DNA of 48,261 nucleotides from Saprospiraceae bacterium (lineage in GTDB: Bacteria; Bacteroidota; Bacteroidia; Chitinophagales; Saprospiraceae): contig JAHDGF010000037.1 of the NCBI GenBank assembly GCA_020627785.1, positions 1 to 48,261 of the forward strand, written 5' to 3'. This document shows positions 7,154-15,370 of this stretch, piece by piece. A model generated the notes under the pieces. It made no database searches. It worked only from the letters and a program-made list of their open reading frames with translations, and was not told where the DNA came from. Positions within the stretch are counted from its first letter, which is position 1, and each line of letters starts with the position of its first letter. The position numbers and the translations under genes are program-made.

Positions 7154-8698
7154 CTAATTTCGACGATTCCTAGGATTGTCATCCTTCTCTTCTTCCACCT
7201 CTTCAACCGGTGAACTCTTTACAAGGGCCTCTGGCAAACTCATTCCGCTCTGTTCTAGAAAATCATTAAGTTGTGGCATCATGCCATATAATCCTTGTAC
7301 AAAGTTGGTAACGCTCTTACCAGAACCGCTGTCATAAACTACCACCTTATCAATCTCTAAATCTTTTATTGCAGCTGTTTGGATTTCAGCCAGCTCCGTT
7401 AATTTATCAATCATCAGATATCCGATGGCACTCTGTGGATCACCATTGGCAGCTTCGACCAATCGTTGGAATCCTTCTGCTTGTTTCGTTAATAATTCTT
7501 CCTGACCCTTTGCTTGTGCCATGTAACGGGCCAGTGTGGCATCGGCTTCCCCTTTAGCCGTCTCTCTGATTCTTTCTGCGTCTGCTTGAGCAGCGATGAT
7601 TGCTTTTTGTTTTTCAATATCTGCTTCAACTACCTCATCTGCTTGTCGTTTAGCAAGTTCCATTTTTGCTCTGGCGTTCTCTTTGTCTTGTTCGGCGATA
7701 TAAGCTTCTTCCAAAGCCTTAGCTTGGGCTACCTTTCTAGCGGCCGTAGCTTTCCTTTCTGCTTCGGCAACTTCAATATCTTTGGCTGCATTAGAATTGG
7801 CAACTTTGATGCTTGCGGTATTTTTTCCTTCAACCGCAATGGCTCTGGCATCTGCCTCTCCGATTTCAGCCTTAGAATTTGCTTCAGCAATACTTATTCT
7901 TTGTAACTGTAATGCTTCTGCTTCTCCGATTTCAGCAAGACTTAATGAACTGGCTACCTTCACCCGTTGTCTTTGATTGGCATCAGCCTCTCCGACTTCA
8001 GCACGGCTATTTGCATCGGCTACTTTGACTCTTTGCTCCTGTTCTGCTTCTGCTTGCCCGATCGCACCGACTCTAACCTCGTTGGCAACCTTTACCTTTG
8101 CATCGTTTATGGCTTTTGCAGCTGCTTCCTTTCCTAATGCTTGAATATAACCGGACTCATCTTGTATGTCCGTTACATTCACATTGATTAACTCTAAACC
8201 GATCTTGTTCAATTCATTCCCTACATTCCGATAAACTGACTCAACAAATTTATCTCTATCTGTATTCAATTCTTCGATATCCATATTCGCAATCACCAAA
8301 CGCATCTGTCCCATAATAATATCATGAGCTAAAGAACGAATCGCTGGTTGCTCAAGACCCAACAGTCTCTCTGCAGCGGCTATCATTAGATTCGGTTTGT
8401 TACTCACCCCTACTGTAAATTGTGCCGGCACAGATACACGAATGTTCTGCTTAGACAAGGCATCCTGTAGGTTTACGTCAATACTGATTGGCGTCAAGTC
8501 TAGGTATCTGTAATCTTGAATTACAGGCCAGACAAAGGTAGCACCACCAGCATAGCAGCGGGCAGATTGTTCTCCTCCAGTTTTACCATAGACAACGAGA
8601 ACCTTATCTGAAGGACAACGTCTATATCTACTAATGAAGAAGACTAAAAGTAAGATGGCTAAGAATACAACAAAGCCTATGATTGCTAAAAATTCCAT
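7154..8698 (-). CDS. Flotillin-like SPFH/Band 7 membrane protein
   Basis: Scaffold protein of membrane microdomains. Residues 2-24 form the N-terminal membrane anchor. The SPFH domain spans about 28-190 (VVYGKTGGEQ, SVPAQFTVGVSN, INVNVTDIQD). A long Ala/Glu-rich coiled coil follows to about 410, then a C-terminal region (SAIGYLMIDKLTELAEIQ) and an acidic/Arg tail. Within the coil four 22-residue units repeat head to tail (residues 202-289), each of the form VKVA....AEIGEAEA..QR. Flotillins oligomerise through the coiled coil and organise lipid domains for signalling and transport. The next gene upstream encodes the NfeD/YqiJ-type partner, 19 bp away, so the two form the usual bicistronic unit (compare E. 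coli yqiJK). Confidence 0.93.
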   Translation of the reverse strand: MEFLAIIGFVVFLAILLLVFFISRYRRCPSDKVLVVYGKTGGEQSARCYAGGATFVWPVIQDYRYLDLTPISIDVNLQDALSKQNIRVSVPAQFTVGVSNKPNLMIAAAERLLGLEQPAIRSLAHDIIMGQMRLVIANMDIEELNTDRDKFVESVYRNVGNELNKIGLELINVNVTDIQDESGYIQALGKEAAAKAINDAKVKVANEVRVGAIGQAEAEQEQRVKVADANSRAEVGEADANQRQRVKVASSLSLAEIGEAEALQLQRISIAEANSKAEIGEADARAIAVEGKNTASIKVANSNAAKDIEVAEAERKATAARKVAQAKALEEAYIAEQDKENARAKMELAKRQADEVVEADIEKQKAIIAAQADAERIRETAKGEADATLARYMAQAKGQEELLTKQAEGFQRLVEAANGDPQSAIGYLMIDKLTELAEIQTAAIKDLEIDKVVVYDSGSGKSVTNFVQGLYGMMPQLNDFLEQSGMSLPEALVKSSPVEEVEEEKDDNPRNRRN

Positions 8699-8717
8699 GA
8701 AAATTATTTTAAAATGA

Positions 8718-9251
8718 TTAAGATTTAATTCGAGCTACGATGACATGATCTGTTTCAATGTCCGTAACATATATTTTAGTACCCGTTTGTAGTTCTAATT
8801 TATCTTCTGTTGTTGCCTTTAGTTCTCGATTGGCCCCATTGATGTCAAGATTCACAATTCCTGTACCCTCACCTTCCGGAATTTTTAAGTACACCTCACC
8901 TTTGGCAAATAAGGCGTCTTCTATTTTCCAATTAACATTGGATTCATTTTTAAGAAGTAATTTGAATAACCAGTTTAAAAGGAGGAAAGCAAGAAGTCCA
9001 GAAAATAAACCGACACCAATGGCTAAGCCGGGATGGTTGTTTGTGACCAACAATACCTTCATCACCCAAGAAGAAATGGAAACAAAGGTCAAGCAACCTT
9101 TAATCAAACCAATCCCACCGGCATCCGTTTCAATGTCCGTCGATCCAAATTCAATGTCTAGTTCTAAACCGCCAAGTAAGGAGAGTAAAAAAAGTAGAAC
9201 AAGTAATCCACCAGTGATTAAAGAAACCCAAGTTAATACTGTAAGAATCAT
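8718..9251 (-). CDS. NfeD/YqiJ-type membrane protein with OB-fold
   Basis: Partner of the adjacent flotillin. Hydrophobic segments lie at about residues 5-28, 52-68 and 75-100. A C-terminal soluble OB-fold (about 110-177) carries GEVYLKIPEGEGTGIVNLDI and GTKIYVTDIETDHVIVARI. NfeD-family proteins are nearly always encoded with flotillins or stomatins and are thought to steer or stabilise their assemblies. The start ATG at 9251 gives a plausible short N-terminus before the first membrane segment. It is the first gene of the operon; its promoter must lie within the following 540-bp gap, where I cannot point to a clear TAnnTTTG box. Confidence 0.85.
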   Translation of the reverse strand: MILTVLTWVSLITGGLLVLLFLLSLLGGLELDIEFGSTDIETDAGGIGLIKGCLTFVSISSWVMKVLLVTNNHPGLAIGVGLFSGLLAFLLLNWLFKLLLKNESNVNWKIEDALFAKGEVYLKIPEGEGTGIVNLDINGANRELKATTEDKLELQTGTKIYVTDIETDHVIVARIKS

Positions 9252-9494
9252 AGATTGTGCTTTATTTTCTTAAAGTACTGGAAAAAGACAAGCATAAAAA
9301 ATAATCAAATTGATATTTTGATATAGCTTCTTTTTTTTGTCTCACTCATTCTCTTCTTCTTATAAGAAATAGAATCGCCCAGCTCCAAAAAACAACGGAC
9401 ATAGAGTTTCTTAAATTCCAATAACGGATTTATATTCTATCCACACGGGAATAAATTCTATGAAATCAAACTTTCATACGACCAACAATCATTC

Positions 9495-9608
9495 ATGAGA
9501 TGCTTGATAATTAAAGAATTAATTCGTTGTCAAAAATTATTAGAAGGAATTAAGGCTGGTTTAATGAATGATAATTCGATTGAAGAATTACCATCAAGCC
9601 ATTTCTAG
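9495..9608 (+). CDS. Possible 37-aa ORF or gene fragment
   Basis: ATG at 9495 opens 37 codons (MRCLIIKELIRCQKLL..., ending in IEELPSSHF) before TAG. The same frame is open back to 9405 without an ATG and reads protein-like (NNGFIFYPHGNKFYEIKLS). This is either a small gene starting at 9495, a gene with a missing start, or a fragment of a longer lost protein. No family recognised. Confidence 0.25.
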   Translation: MRCLIIKELIRCQKLLEGIKAGLMNDNSIEELPSSHF

Positions 9609-9692
9609 GTTAAACCAAATTCAAATCCTCTTCTACTCGTATAAGACAAAATTAATCGATGTGTGACACTACATTTACTTTAATTTTACCAC

Positions 9693-9704
9693 ATTTGCGA
9701 AAGC
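9693..9704 (+). repeat. ATTTGCGAAAGC 12-mer, copy 2
   Basis: Exact copy of the dispersed 12-mer. It lies intergenically, about 87 bp before the Dabb start and in the same orientation as that gene. Confidence 0.6.
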
Positions 9705-9790
9705 GTAAAAACGAGATGTATTAAATAGCCATCATCACTGCTTTACAACTATAAGATTTCTTTTAAAAACTAAATAATAAAACGATACAA

Positions 9791-10120
9791 ATGGGAAAAC
9801 CAACAAATGACGAAGCGACTTTTATTCACACTGTTTTCTTCTGGCTACATGAAGAAGTAACAGAAGATCAAAAATCAGATTTTGAATTAAACGGTCTCGG
9901 GGAATTAATTAAACTAAAAGATGTTCACAGAGGTTACTATGGTCGTCCTGCCATGACTCCAAGAGATGTGGTTGACAATTCATATGACTTTGCGCTGGTA
10001 TGTCATTTTAAAAGTGCAGCCGAACAAGATCTTTATCAGGTAGATCCTGATCATGATGTTTTCGTAGATAAATATAAAGGGCTTTGGAAAAAAGTGCAGG
10101 TCTATGATACACTCATTTAA
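9791..10120 (+). CDS. Dabb (stress-responsive A/B barrel) family protein
   Basis: Small dimeric ferredoxin-like alpha/beta-barrel protein. The Dabb pattern is visible: IHTVFFWLHEEVTEDQKSDFE at the N-terminus (H-V-F-FWL), then SYDFALVCHFKSAAEQDLYQVDPDHDVFVDKY. The last part is the conserved Y..hp.H..F segment. The length of 109 residues is typical. Members range from plant stress proteins to enzymes of polyketide aromatisation, so the substrate cannot be named. It is followed 41 bp downstream by the erythromycin-esterase-like gene in the same orientation, so the two may be co-transcribed. Confidence 0.85.
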   Translation: MGKPTNDEATFIHTVFFWLHEEVTEDQKSDFELNGLGELIKLKDVHRGYYGRPAMTPRDVVDNSYDFALVCHFKSAAEQDLYQVDPDHDVFVDKYKGLWKKVQVYDTLI

Positions 10121-10161
10121 AATCTTCACAACATGAAATTAATTTTTACGTTGGTAATTAA

Positions 10162-11541
10162 ATGAAGACCACACTTACCTTAGCAATCATCTTATTTTCA
10201 TTGACGATATCCGCACAAGATTCTATACTTGACAAAATAAATGAGCAATTAGTTGACCTCCATGAGGTAGACTACCGAAATGAAAATTTCGAAGGATATG
10301 AGGAAATAAAAAAATCCATTGGGAATGCTCAAATTGTAATGTTAGGAGAGCAATCGCATAGAGATGCCATGACCTTTGAAACGAAGATCAAATTGATCAA
10401 GTACCTTCATGAAGAAATGGACTTTGAAATATTGGCTTTTGAAAGTGGGATTTATGGCTGCGATAGAGCTTGGTCAATGATGCAGGAAGGGCATGATGTA
10501 AGGGACGCCATAGCCAAAGGAATTTTTGATATGTGGTCAACTTTGGAGGATTTAAATCCACTGTATGAATATTTTGATCAACAATTAAACACTGATAATC
10601 CATTAATGCTTGCTGGGTTTGATCCACAGTTAATGAGTAAATTATCATCGGACTATTTTGATACAGATCTTAATGCTTATCTAAAGACTGTTGCAAATGT
10701 TCCGAATTACCAAAAGGAGATTAAGCAACTACAAGCCTTCATTTATGCCAAAAGAAATTTCAAAAAATTCAGTAAGAAAAAGGCAAATGAAAATATCGCT
10801 TTCATAAAAAAACTCATTGAAGAAATTGAAAACCAAAAAGCTACTGAAAGATCTAATTTCTGGATTCATACCTTACAGAGTTTAAAGGTTTGGATGTCAG
10901 ATGTGGCCTTTGATACAGATGACAGAGATCTTCAAATGGCCAATAACTTGATTTATCTTCAAGAAAAATTCCCAGATAAAAAAATTATTTGCTGGGGAGC
11001 AACCAGTCATTTCTTATACAATTCTGAGCAAATAAGAATGGAAGATCCAAGATTTCAAAAGGCTGCAGATGAATATTATAAAGTCCACTGCATGATGGGT
11101 GATTACATAAAAAAAGAATATAAAGACAAAGTTTTCATCATTGGCTTCATTGCGCATGAAGGTTCCTATGGATACAATCGAACAATACCATTAGAATCCC
11201 CCAAACAAAACAGCCTTGAATATCTGATCGGGAAATCAATAAATGACAACTATTTTTTGCCTCTAAAAAATATCACCTTGGAGGGATATCTTTCTCGACC
11301 TTTGGGACATCAGAATATGACAAATGATATTTCACAAGTGATGGATGCCGTCATATTTAATAGGTACACAAGAAGGCCTTATACGGATTGGTATTTTTTG
11401 AAATACTTATGTCCTGAAAATAAAGTGAGACAGCAAAAGATTGAAAAACTACAACATCAAGTAGAGTTGCGTAAGCAGAGTGATGCAATTAAAAAAAATG
11501 AAAGAATACAAAAGAAAGAAAAAATGAAAGCGCGAGCCTAG
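10162..11541 (+). CDS. Erythromycin-esterase-like exported hydrolase
   Basis: Member of the EreA/EreB-like superfamily. MKTTLTLAIILFSLTISAQ is a signal peptide, so the protein is exported. Family signatures are GEQSH (residues 62-66), E73 in TFETKIKLIKYL, and E94 in LAFESGIYG, with the downstream GATSH motif near residue 279. In true Ere enzymes the equivalent His and Glu residues hydrolyse the macrolide lactone. Most homologues in Bacteroidota are uncharacterised, so the name does not imply resistance. The C-terminus is unusually basic and helical (about 430-459, rich in Lys and Glu). The stop codon lies one base from the stop of the convergent radical SAM gene, leaving no terminator between them. 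Confidence 0.85.
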   Translation: MKTTLTLAIILFSLTISAQDSILDKINEQLVDLHEVDYRNENFEGYEEIKKSIGNAQIVMLGEQSHRDAMTFETKIKLIKYLHEEMDFEILAFESGIYGCDRAWSMMQEGHDVRDAIAKGIFDMWSTLEDLNPLYEYFDQQLNTDNPLMLAGFDPQLMSKLSSDYFDTDLNAYLKTVANVPNYQKEIKQLQAFIYAKRNFKKFSKKKANENIAFIKKLIEEIENQKATERSNFWIHTLQSLKVWMSDVAFDTDDRDLQMANNLIYLQEKFPDKKIICWGATSHFLYNSEQIRMEDPRFQKAADEYYKVHCMMGDYIKKEYKDKVFIIGFIAHEGSYGYNRTIPLESPKQNSLEYLIGKSINDNYFLPLKNITLEGYLSRPLGHQNMTNDISQVMDAVIFNRYTRRPYTDWYFLKYLCPENKVRQQKIEKLQHQVELRKQSDAIKKNERIQKKEKMKARA

Positions 11542-11542
11542 G

Positions 11543-13714
11543 TTAAACTACAACCAATCCAATTGCTTTCAATTGCTCAACCACAGGCCCTAACCAAAAC
11601 AAGGTAAATTCCTTCAGACCATTATCTTGATAGCTCTGTTCTACTTCCTTGTATGTAAATGATTTTGAATCTTTACTCGGGCTTAAATCTTTCAGTAATT
11701 GTTCAAGCCATTGTCCCTGATTTACATTACAGCTGATCTGATTTTCACTATGCTTGGTTATAATATTTAAGATCTGATTTTCCGTATCATAGTTGACTGG
11801 ACCGCCGAGCCAAATCACTTTTTGAGAAGGCTTGGGGATGGTAATATTTTCATTGGCTAAGAAACTGGCAATCAAATCTTGCGGCAAACTGGTCTCAGGA
11901 ATTTCATGTTCAAACCAATCTTGCAAATCATTCTCTAGTCCTACATTATGCATGTAATTATACAACGAAGCCTTCAAACCTTCTGCATATAAATCATGAT
12001 CAGCGCCCGTAGGATCCGTGTGCACTAAATCATTATTAGCAAAGCTTCCTGGCGCTGTATGATTCTGAACATAAAACTGATCAGGCTCCAACCCTACAGG
12101 GCTATGCGCCGTCATGGCAAATCTATGCCAGAATGCTGATTGTAATACTCCTTGCTCAAACATCTGCCGTACCACTTCCAAGGAATCCACTGTTTCTTGA
12201 TCCGTCTGCGTCGAAAATCCATACATCAAATAAGCATGCACCATGATGCCCGCTTCATTAAAATTCCTGTTGACCTGTGAAACCTGCTCAATGGTGACAC
12301 CTTTAGCAATCAGTTCTAGCAATCGATCAGAGGCTACCTCCAGTCCACCAGAAACCGCAATACAACCAGAAGCCGCCAACAAGCGACACAGATCTGCAGT
12401 AAAACTTTTTTCAAAGCGAATATTCGTCCACCAGTTAACAACCAATCTTCGCTTCAATATTTCAATAGCTACACCTTTCATTAATGCCGGTGGTGCCGCT
12501 TCATCCACAAAATGAAAACCTCGTTCGCCCGTCTGTAGTACCAGTTCTTCCATACGATCAACAATCAAAGCGGCAGAAGAGGCTTCGTAATCTTTGATGT
12601 AGGATAAGGAAATATCACAGAAGGTACATTTACCCCAATAGCAGCCATGAGCCATGGTTAATTTATTCCACCGACCATCGCTCCAAAGTCTGTGCATTGG
12701 ATTGGTTAATTGGATGACGGATAGGTAACGCTTTAGGTGTAGACCCTCATAATCTGGAGTCCCGACCAATTCTTGCTTCACATCTGGAAACAAACTTCCA
12801 TTCTGATATTTCACTTTGCGGTCCTCTAACATGAAAGTGCGCTTAAGCATCGCTGCTTCTATATTTCCATCAAGGTATTCTAAGAGACTACTCAATGGCG
12901 TCTCCCCATCATCTAGAGTTATAAAATCTATAAATTCAAAAACGCGTGCATCAGAAAGTGATCGTAATTCCGTGTTGGGATATCCCCCACCCATGCATAT
13001 TTTTATATTAGGATAATTGGTTTTAATCCATTGACCACATTTTAAAGCAGAAAAAAGATTTCCTGGAAATGGCACGGATAGACAGATTAAGGTTGGTGTG
13101 TTTTTTTCTATACGCTTTCGCAAATTTTGAAGCATCAATTCACTGACATAGCTCGTCGGTAAATGTAATTCTTCATATAATTCGTCAAATGAATTAGCGC
13201 TCATGCCCAGTCGTTCCGCATATCGGCTAAAACCAAAATGAGGATCAACCAATTCTACAATAAAATCTCCAATATCCTCTAAATATAAAGTAGCGATGTG
13301 TCGCGCTTGATCTCGTACACCCATTGTCCCAAATGCCCAGTCTAAATCTTCGAGTTGCTCAAACTTAGATGCCTCAGGCAGAAAATTGCGTTCGCAGATC
13401 AAGTGTGCTAAAGTGGGATCTTGATCTTGAAGAAATTGAATAATTGGATCAATGGTGTCGATGTATGTTTCTCTTAAGGCAGAAATCCGTTGGGCATTAG
13501 CCGAAGCATGAACCAGATCATTTTGATCTACCGATGAAAATAATTGAAGTAGACCATCCGAAGAAAATAGAGAAAGTATGGTATCTATTCCGAGATCCAT
13601 TTGATCTGATTCTATACCTTTGGTGTTCAAATAACCTTTGATGTAAGCAGTCGCAGGATAAGGCGTATTTAACTGCGTAAAAGGAGGAGTAACCAATAAT
13701 ATTTTTTGCGGCAA
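11543..13714 (-). CDS. B12-binding domain radical SAM protein
   Basis: Cytoplasmic radical enzyme of unknown substrate. The N-terminus (about residues 1-250) reads as a cobalamin-binding Rossmann domain (KILLVTPPFTQLNTPYPATAYIKGYL at the start, ICMGGGYPNTELRSL, FITLDDGE). The SAM/4Fe-4S motif GCYWGKCTFCD lies near residue 358. Its spacing is C-x4-C-x2-C, not the textbook C-x3-C-x2-C. Typical downstream elements follow: FVDEAAPPALM, NWWTNIRFEKSF, SGGLEVASDRLLELIAKG and LMYGFSTQTDQE. The C-terminal 150 residues are unassigned. Class B enzymes often methylate or rearrange unactivated carbon. No peptide precursor or other biosynthetic gene sits beside it. One copy of the 12-mer repeat falls inside the coding region. 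Confidence 0.85.
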   Translation of the reverse strand: MPQKILLVTPPFTQLNTPYPATAYIKGYLNTKGIESDQMDLGIDTILSLFSSDGLLQLFSSVDQNDLVHASANAQRISALRETYIDTIDPIIQFLQDQDPTLAHLICERNFLPEASKFEQLEDLDWAFGTMGVRDQARHIATLYLEDIGDFIVELVDPHFGFSRYAERLGMSANSFDELYEELHLPTSYVSELMLQNLRKRIEKNTPTLICLSVPFPGNLFSALKCGQWIKTNYPNIKICMGGGYPNTELRSLSDARVFEFIDFITLDDGETPLSSLLEYLDGNIEAAMLKRTFMLEDRKVKYQNGSLFPDVKQELVGTPDYEGLHLKRYLSVIQLTNPMHRLWSDGRWNKLTMAHGCYWGKCTFCDISLSYIKDYEASSAALIVDRMEELVLQTGERGFHFVDEAAPPALMKGVAIEILKRRLVVNWWTNIRFEKSFTADLCRLLAASGCIAVSGGLEVASDRLLELIAKGVTIEQVSQVNRNFNEAGIMVHAYLMYGFSTQTDQETVDSLEVVRQMFEQGVLQSAFWHRFAMTAHSPVGLEPDQFYVQNHTAPGSFANNDLVHTDPTGADHDLYAEGLKASLYNYMHNVGLENDLQDWFEHEIPETSLPQDLIASFLANENITIPKPSQKVIWLGGPVNYDTENQILNIITKHSENQISCNVNQGQWLEQLLKDLSPSKDSKSFTYKEVEQSYQDNGLKEFTLFWLGPVVEQLKAIGLVVV
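13114..13125 (-). repeat. ATTTGCGAAAGC 12-mer, copy 3
   Basis: Exact 12-mer on the minus strand inside the radical SAM gene, where it encodes part of NLRKR. Coding constraint could explain this copy. Confidence 0.5.
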
Positions 13715-13899
13715 AAGCTTTGTCTATTTTACCACAAGTTAGTTATTTCATAGATTACGATAATGATAAAAACTAGAAAGTGCGATGCCGTGCGATTTTA
13801 AGACACTTAGTATTTGGCTCCGAAATTCTAATTTTTTAAATAAGACAAATTAGACATGGCCGCTTACGACGGATATGACTGGTAATTTATCCTCCACAA

Positions 13900-14280
13900 T
13901 CAAATGCTAACAATCTTTCCTTTTGATGTGGCAATTGAATTTCCCCATGAAGTAATTGAGTCTAAAACAGGTATGAATGATTGACCAAATTCAGTGAGTT
14001 GATATTCTACTTTTAATGGAGGTTTTTTAGTGTAAACTTTCCTAGTCAACATTTTATCCTTTTCCAATTGTTTAAGCTGAAGACTTAAGGTCCTTTCTGT
14101 TACCGTTGGCATATTTTTCCTCAACTCATTGTATCGTTTCTTACCATCTTTTAAGTGATACAAAATAACGGTCTTCCATTTACCACCGATGTATGACATT
14201 GCCAAACTTGTACCACAAGGAAACTTCTTATCTCCAACCTGAATCAAATTATTTTTACAATCTAACATACTGTATTTCAA
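13900..14280 (-). CDS. HxlR-family transcriptional regulator
   Basis: Dimeric winged-helix regulator of 126 residues, normal for the family. HxlR hallmarks are CGTSLAMSYIGGKWKTVILYHL (residues 22-43), RYNELRKNMPTVTERTLSLQLKQLEKD and PPLKVEYQLTEFGQSFIPVLDSI. Cys8 and Cys22 flank the N-terminal region. In related redox- and quinone-sensing members (YodB, HypR) an N-terminal Cys is the sensor. The gene diverges from the SMP-30-like and quinone-reductase-like genes. Two palindromes in the shared promoter region are likely operators, so it should regulate both itself and those genes. Electrophile or quinone sensing is an inference from the cysteines and the target enzyme. Confidence 0.9.
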   Translation of the reverse strand: MKYSMLDCKNNLIQVGDKKFPCGTSLAMSYIGGKWKTVILYHLKDGKKRYNELRKNMPTVTERTLSLQLKQLEKDKMLTRKVYTKKPPLKVEYQLTEFGQSFIPVLDSITSWGNSIATSKGKIVSI

Positions 14281-14292
14281 TTAGTTAAAATG

Positions 14293-14308
14293 CTATCCAA
14301 AAGGATAG
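14293..14308. promoter_or_regulatory. Palindrome, probable HxlR operator (hxlR side)
   Basis: CTATCC-AAAA-GGATAG is a perfect 6-bp inverted repeat just downstream of the predicted hxlR transcription start. Binding here would block autogenous transcription. Confidence 0.5.
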
Positions 14309-14311
14309 TTA

Positions 14312-14345
14312 TTGCAAAGATAATTTACTATAGATAGGTTTGCAA
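14312..14345. promoter_or_regulatory. Face-to-face overlapping divergent promoters
   Basis: Plus strand: TTG (14312-14314), 20 bp, TAGGTTTG (14335-14342). Minus strand: TTG (14345-14343), 20 bp, TATCTTTG (14322-14315). Both match the Bacteroidota -33/-7 consensus (TTG, TAnnTTTG). Each -7 box abuts the other promoter's -33 box, so the segment ends in a perfect TTGCAAA/TTTGCAA inverted repeat. Two polymerases cannot occupy it together. Confidence 0.75.
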
Positions 14346-14361
14346 CTATATTAAGTATAGT
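14345..14361. promoter_or_regulatory. Palindrome, probable HxlR operator (target side)
   Basis: ACTATA-TTAAG-TATAGT is a perfect 6-bp inverted repeat covering the expected start of the plus-strand transcript. A third half-like ACTATA sits in the promoter centre at 14327-14332. Confidence 0.5.
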
Positions 14362-14374
14362 AAAAATTTAAATA

Positions 14375-15367
14375 ATGAAATCTTTAAAAATGTTACCTAT
14401 TCTATTAACTATTATGTTCATAACCTCATGCCAAAATGAAAGTGAGGTGCCAATTGAACAAATACCTGAAACCATCATAGTAATCGAATCCAATTTATAT
14501 CCGGAAGGAATTACATATTACGAAGCCGATCAAAGTTTTTATGTAAGTTCATTAACAAAAGGTAAAATTTCGAAGGTGAGTATTGATGGAAGTATTACCA
14601 CTTTCGCTGACGACCCTAGCTTAATTTCTACTTTAGGGATGAAAATTGATAAGACTACAAATCAACTAATTGCATGTATTTCAGATCCAGGGTTTAATAG
14701 TATGAAAAGTGATTCTACTAGTCTGGCTCAATTTGCTGCCATTGCATTCTTCGACATAAATACAGGTGAAAAGATCAATCAAATTCGAATTGATACTGGA
14801 CAGCCAATCTTGCTTAATGATCTCACTTTAGACTCAAGTGGAAATATTTACATCACAGATAGCTTCTCGCCAAATATTTACAAAATAGACGAACAAGGTG
14901 ATGTCTCGACATTTTATACAAACTCCATTTTTACACCATCTCCAAATAATTTTGGACTAAATGGAATCATATATCACCCGGATGGTTACTTAATAGTTTC
15001 AAAATATGACGAAGGGAAACTATTCAAAATCCCAATTAATTCAGCTGCTTCATTTACTGAAGTAGAACTTAATAAACCAGTTCCGTCAATAGATGGACTA
15101 ATTCTAACTGATGAAAATAAAATAATCCTAGCAAGTAATAATTTAGGTTTCGCTAATCACGTAAATGCAGTTTACGAATTAAGCAGTGGTGACAATTGGT
15201 CCAGTGCGCAGATATCCAACACCTTTGAATCTGGAGAAGATTCGTTTCCTACAACCTTTGCCAAAGTAGGAAATGACCATTATGTTCAATATGCTAAACT
15301 TCACCAGTTTTTTGCTGGCAATGATCCAATTCCAACTGAATTTCCAATTACAAAAATTAACTTCTAA
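14375..15367 (+). CDS. SMP-30/gluconolactonase-like beta-propeller lipoprotein
   Basis: Exported lipoprotein with a predicted six-bladed propeller. The signal peptide MKSLKMLPILLTIMFITSC ends at lipobox Cys19. Blade-type strands repeat through the protein: LYPEGITYYEADQSFYVSS, LTLDSSGNIYITDSFSPNIYKID, LNGIIYHPDGYLIVSKYDEGKLFKI and LILTDENKIILASNN. SMP-30-family enzymes hydrolyse sugar or other lactones using divalent metal, but I cannot confirm all metal ligands, so enzymatic activity is uncertain. It is the first gene of a two-gene unit under the HxlR divergent promoter. The next gene starts 3 bp after its stop. Confidence 0.8.
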   Translation: MKSLKMLPILLTIMFITSCQNESEVPIEQIPETIIVIESNLYPEGITYYEADQSFYVSSLTKGKISKVSIDGSITTFADDPSLISTLGMKIDKTTNQLIACISDPGFNSMKSDSTSLAQFAAIAFFDINTGEKINQIRIDTGQPILLNDLTLDSSGNIYITDSFSPNIYKIDEQGDVSTFYTNSIFTPSPNNFGLNGIIYHPDGYLIVSKYDEGKLFKIPINSAASFTEVELNKPVPSIDGLILTDENKIILASNNLGFANHVNAVYELSSGDNWSSAQISNTFESGEDSFPTTFAKVGNDHYVQYAKLHQFFAGNDPIPTEFPITKINF

Positions 15368-15370
15368 ACC

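Larger units (their letters stand above)
9252..9790. other. 540-bp intergenic region with a short open frame
   Basis: This divergent gap separates the flotillin operon from the Dabb gene. It holds a 68-codon open stretch on the plus strand (9405-9608, listed separately from its ATG), one copy of the ATTTGCGAAAGC repeat (9693-9704) and otherwise AT-rich sequence. I see no RNA gene, transposon end or strong hairpin. Confidence 0.5.

Noticed and set aside
7369..7976. Long plus-strand frames opposite the flotillin coiled coil
   Set aside because: They are mirror images of the repeated Ala/Glu codons of the real gene and have implausible Ser/Cys/Phe-rich products.
8758..9273. 171-codon plus-strand frame opposite NfeD
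   Set aside because: Antisense shadow; the minus frame has membrane segments, an OB-fold and flotillin linkage.
10162..11541. Macrolide-resistance gene
   Set aside because: Only the superfamily motifs are present, with a signal peptide and no resistance or mobile context, so substrate remains unknown.
11543..13714. RiPP or natural-product cluster around the radical SAM enzyme
   Set aside because: No precursor peptide, transporter or tailoring gene is visible nearby.
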